This document shows, in pieces, positions 63,366 through 64,000 of a stretch of 64,000 nt of DNA; positions within the stretch are counted from its first letter, which is position 1, and each line of letters opens with the position of its first letter. Below the pieces are notes generated by a model that was given only the letters and a program-made list of their open reading frames with translations, ran no database searches and was not told the origin of the DNA. Source of the stretch: Paracoccus aurantiacus (GTDB taxonomy: Bacteria; Pseudomonadota; Alphaproteobacteria; Rhodobacterales; Rhodobacteraceae); assembly GCF_007993065.1 (NCBI RefSeq), contig NZ_VOPL01000002.1:248001-312000 (forward strand), read 5' to 3'. Made by a program: the position numbers and the translations under genes.

Positions 63366-63926
63366 GTGACCCACGTCGAAGAACACGAAGGCACGCGGAG
63401 GGACTTCCTCTACTACGCCACCGCTGGGGCAGGGGCTGTCGCGACCGGCGCGGCTGCCTGGACCCTGATCAACCAGATGAACCCCTCGGCCGATGTGCAG
63501 GCGCTGTCCTCGATCATGGTCGATGTCAGCGGTGTGCAGACGGGCACGCAGCTTACGGTCAAATGGCTTGGCAAGCCCGTGTTCATCCGCCGCCGCACCC
63601 CGCAGGAGATCGAGGAAGGCCGTGCGGTCGAACTGGGCGAGCTGATCGACCAGAGCGCCGAGAACGAGAACAAGCCCGGAGAGCCTGCGACCGACCAGAA
63701 CCGGACCATGGACGAAGCCGGTGAATGGCTGGTCATGATCGGCGTCTGCACCCATCTGGGTTGCGTTCCGATCGGCGATGGTGCCGGCGATTTCGGCGGT
63801 TGGTTCTGCCCCTGCCACGGATCGCATTACGACACGGCCGGCCGTATCCGTCGCGGCCCTGCGCCGCGCAACCTTGAAATCCCCGTCGCGTCCTTTGTCG
63901 ATGACGCTACGCTGAAGCTCGGCTGA
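63366..63926 (+). CDS. petA: Ubiquinol-cytochrome c reductase Rieske iron-sulfur subunit
   Basis: The 2Fe-2S subunit of the bc1 complex, 186 residues, on the periplasmic side. It starts at GTG 63366 with GGAGA upstream. A Tat-like N-terminus ([23 protein letters not shown]) anchors it. The cluster ligands are Cys128, His130, Cys148 and His151 (CTHLGC and CPCHGSH), with Cys133 and Cys150 forming the disulfide. petB follows 10 nt later. Confidence 0.97.
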   Translation: MTHVEEHEGTRRDFLYYATAGAGAVATGAAAWTLINQMNPSADVQALSSIMVDVSGVQTGTQLTVKWLGKPVFIRRRTPQEIEEGRAVELGELIDQSAENENKPGEPATDQNRTMDEAGEWLVMIGVCTHLGCVPIGDGAGDFGGWFCPCHGSHYDTAGRIRRGPAPRNLEIPVASFVDDATLKLG

Positions 63927-63936
63927 GGAGGCGACG

Positions 63937-64000
63937 ATGGCTGGAATTCCGCACGACCATTACGAACCGAAGACCGCACCCGAGCGCTGGCTGCACCGCC
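63937..64000 (+). CDS. petB: Cytochrome b of the bc1 complex (partial, 5' end only)
   Basis: Only the first 21 codons are in the window: MAGIPHDHYEPKTAPERWLH. The short, soluble N-terminus matches cytochrome b of Paracoccus-type bc1 complexes, and GAGGAGG lies just before the start. The position right after the Rieske gene confirms it; petC (cytochrome c1) is expected beyond. Confidence 0.9.
   Translation, partial: MAGIPHDHYEPKTAPERWLHR

Overview
This 64 kb, GC-rich window looks like the chromosome of a Paracoccus-like alphaproteobacterium (Rhodobacteraceae/Paracoccaceae). Three gene orders support this: hemD followed by a Mic60/mitofilin-like gene and a HemY/TPR gene; trkA-trkH-hfq-hflX; and a Rieske gene followed directly by cytochrome b. 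The assignment rests on gene content and order as read here, not on a database search. Almost all of the DNA is coding. I see no insertion sequence, prophage, CRISPR array or rRNA operon. Two tRNA genes are present, both for threonine (anticodons TGT and CGT).

Layout. 1-1076: the end of a dTDP-rhamnose operon on the minus strand (rmlC, then rmlB running off the edge). 1317-4962: a large RTX calcium-binding secreted protein and a CAP-domain lipoprotein. 5154-8511: an L,D-transpeptidase, then a compact set of three exported proteins: a Tat-type flavin amine oxidase, a small cytochrome c and a RidA-family protein with its own signal peptide. I read these as a periplasmic amine-oxidising electron-transfer module, and it is the most interesting locus here. 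8572-13873: phhB, hemH, a methyltransferase, comF, a glutaredoxin/nitrilase/MarR group and an unknown protein. 14045-17600: YfgM-like protein, BamB and Der. 17597-22853: a membrane protein, serS, a thioredoxin-fold protein with a reduced active site, ada, rpmB and a copper chaperone pair. 23002-25573: a DUF1800/DUF1501 pair. 25702-31546: a second L,D-transpeptidase, mnmH, gapR, a leaderless solute-binding-type protein, tRNA-Thr(TGT), a lipoprotein and moaA. 31564-36769: an M20 amidohydrolase, glmS, glmU and gph. 36773-39783: a minus-strand cascade tsaD - small membrane protein - gpsA - YciI-like - EVE in which consecutive genes overlap by 1-4 nt. 39846-43949: hemD - mic60-like - hemY-like.

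44024-50847: tRNA-Thr(CGT), then a complete alpha-glucoside uptake and hydrolysis operon (aglE-aglF-aglG-aglA-aglK) behind a 464-bp non-coding region that carries an 18-bp perfect palindrome. 50908-55566: trkA-trkH potassium uptake, hfq and hflX. 55579-56775: a DUF333-like lipoprotein and radC. 56961-63115: a BMP-family nucleoside ABC transporter (binding protein, double ATPase, two permeases) with a LysE-type exporter inside the operon and purine nucleoside phosphorylase at its end. 63366-64000: petA and the start of petB of the cytochrome bc1 complex.

Regulatory signals seen include strong hairpins after rpmB, after the hemY-like gene, between aglE and aglF, and between the cytochrome c and ridA genes. 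A 15-bp dyad is shared, in equivalent promoter positions, by rpmB and glmU. A 13-bp inverted repeat lies upstream of the nucleoside transporter. Several starts are not ATG: TTG for hflX and the DUF333 lipoprotein; GTG for aglE, the mic60-like gene, petA and probably marR. mnmH has no plausible ATG.
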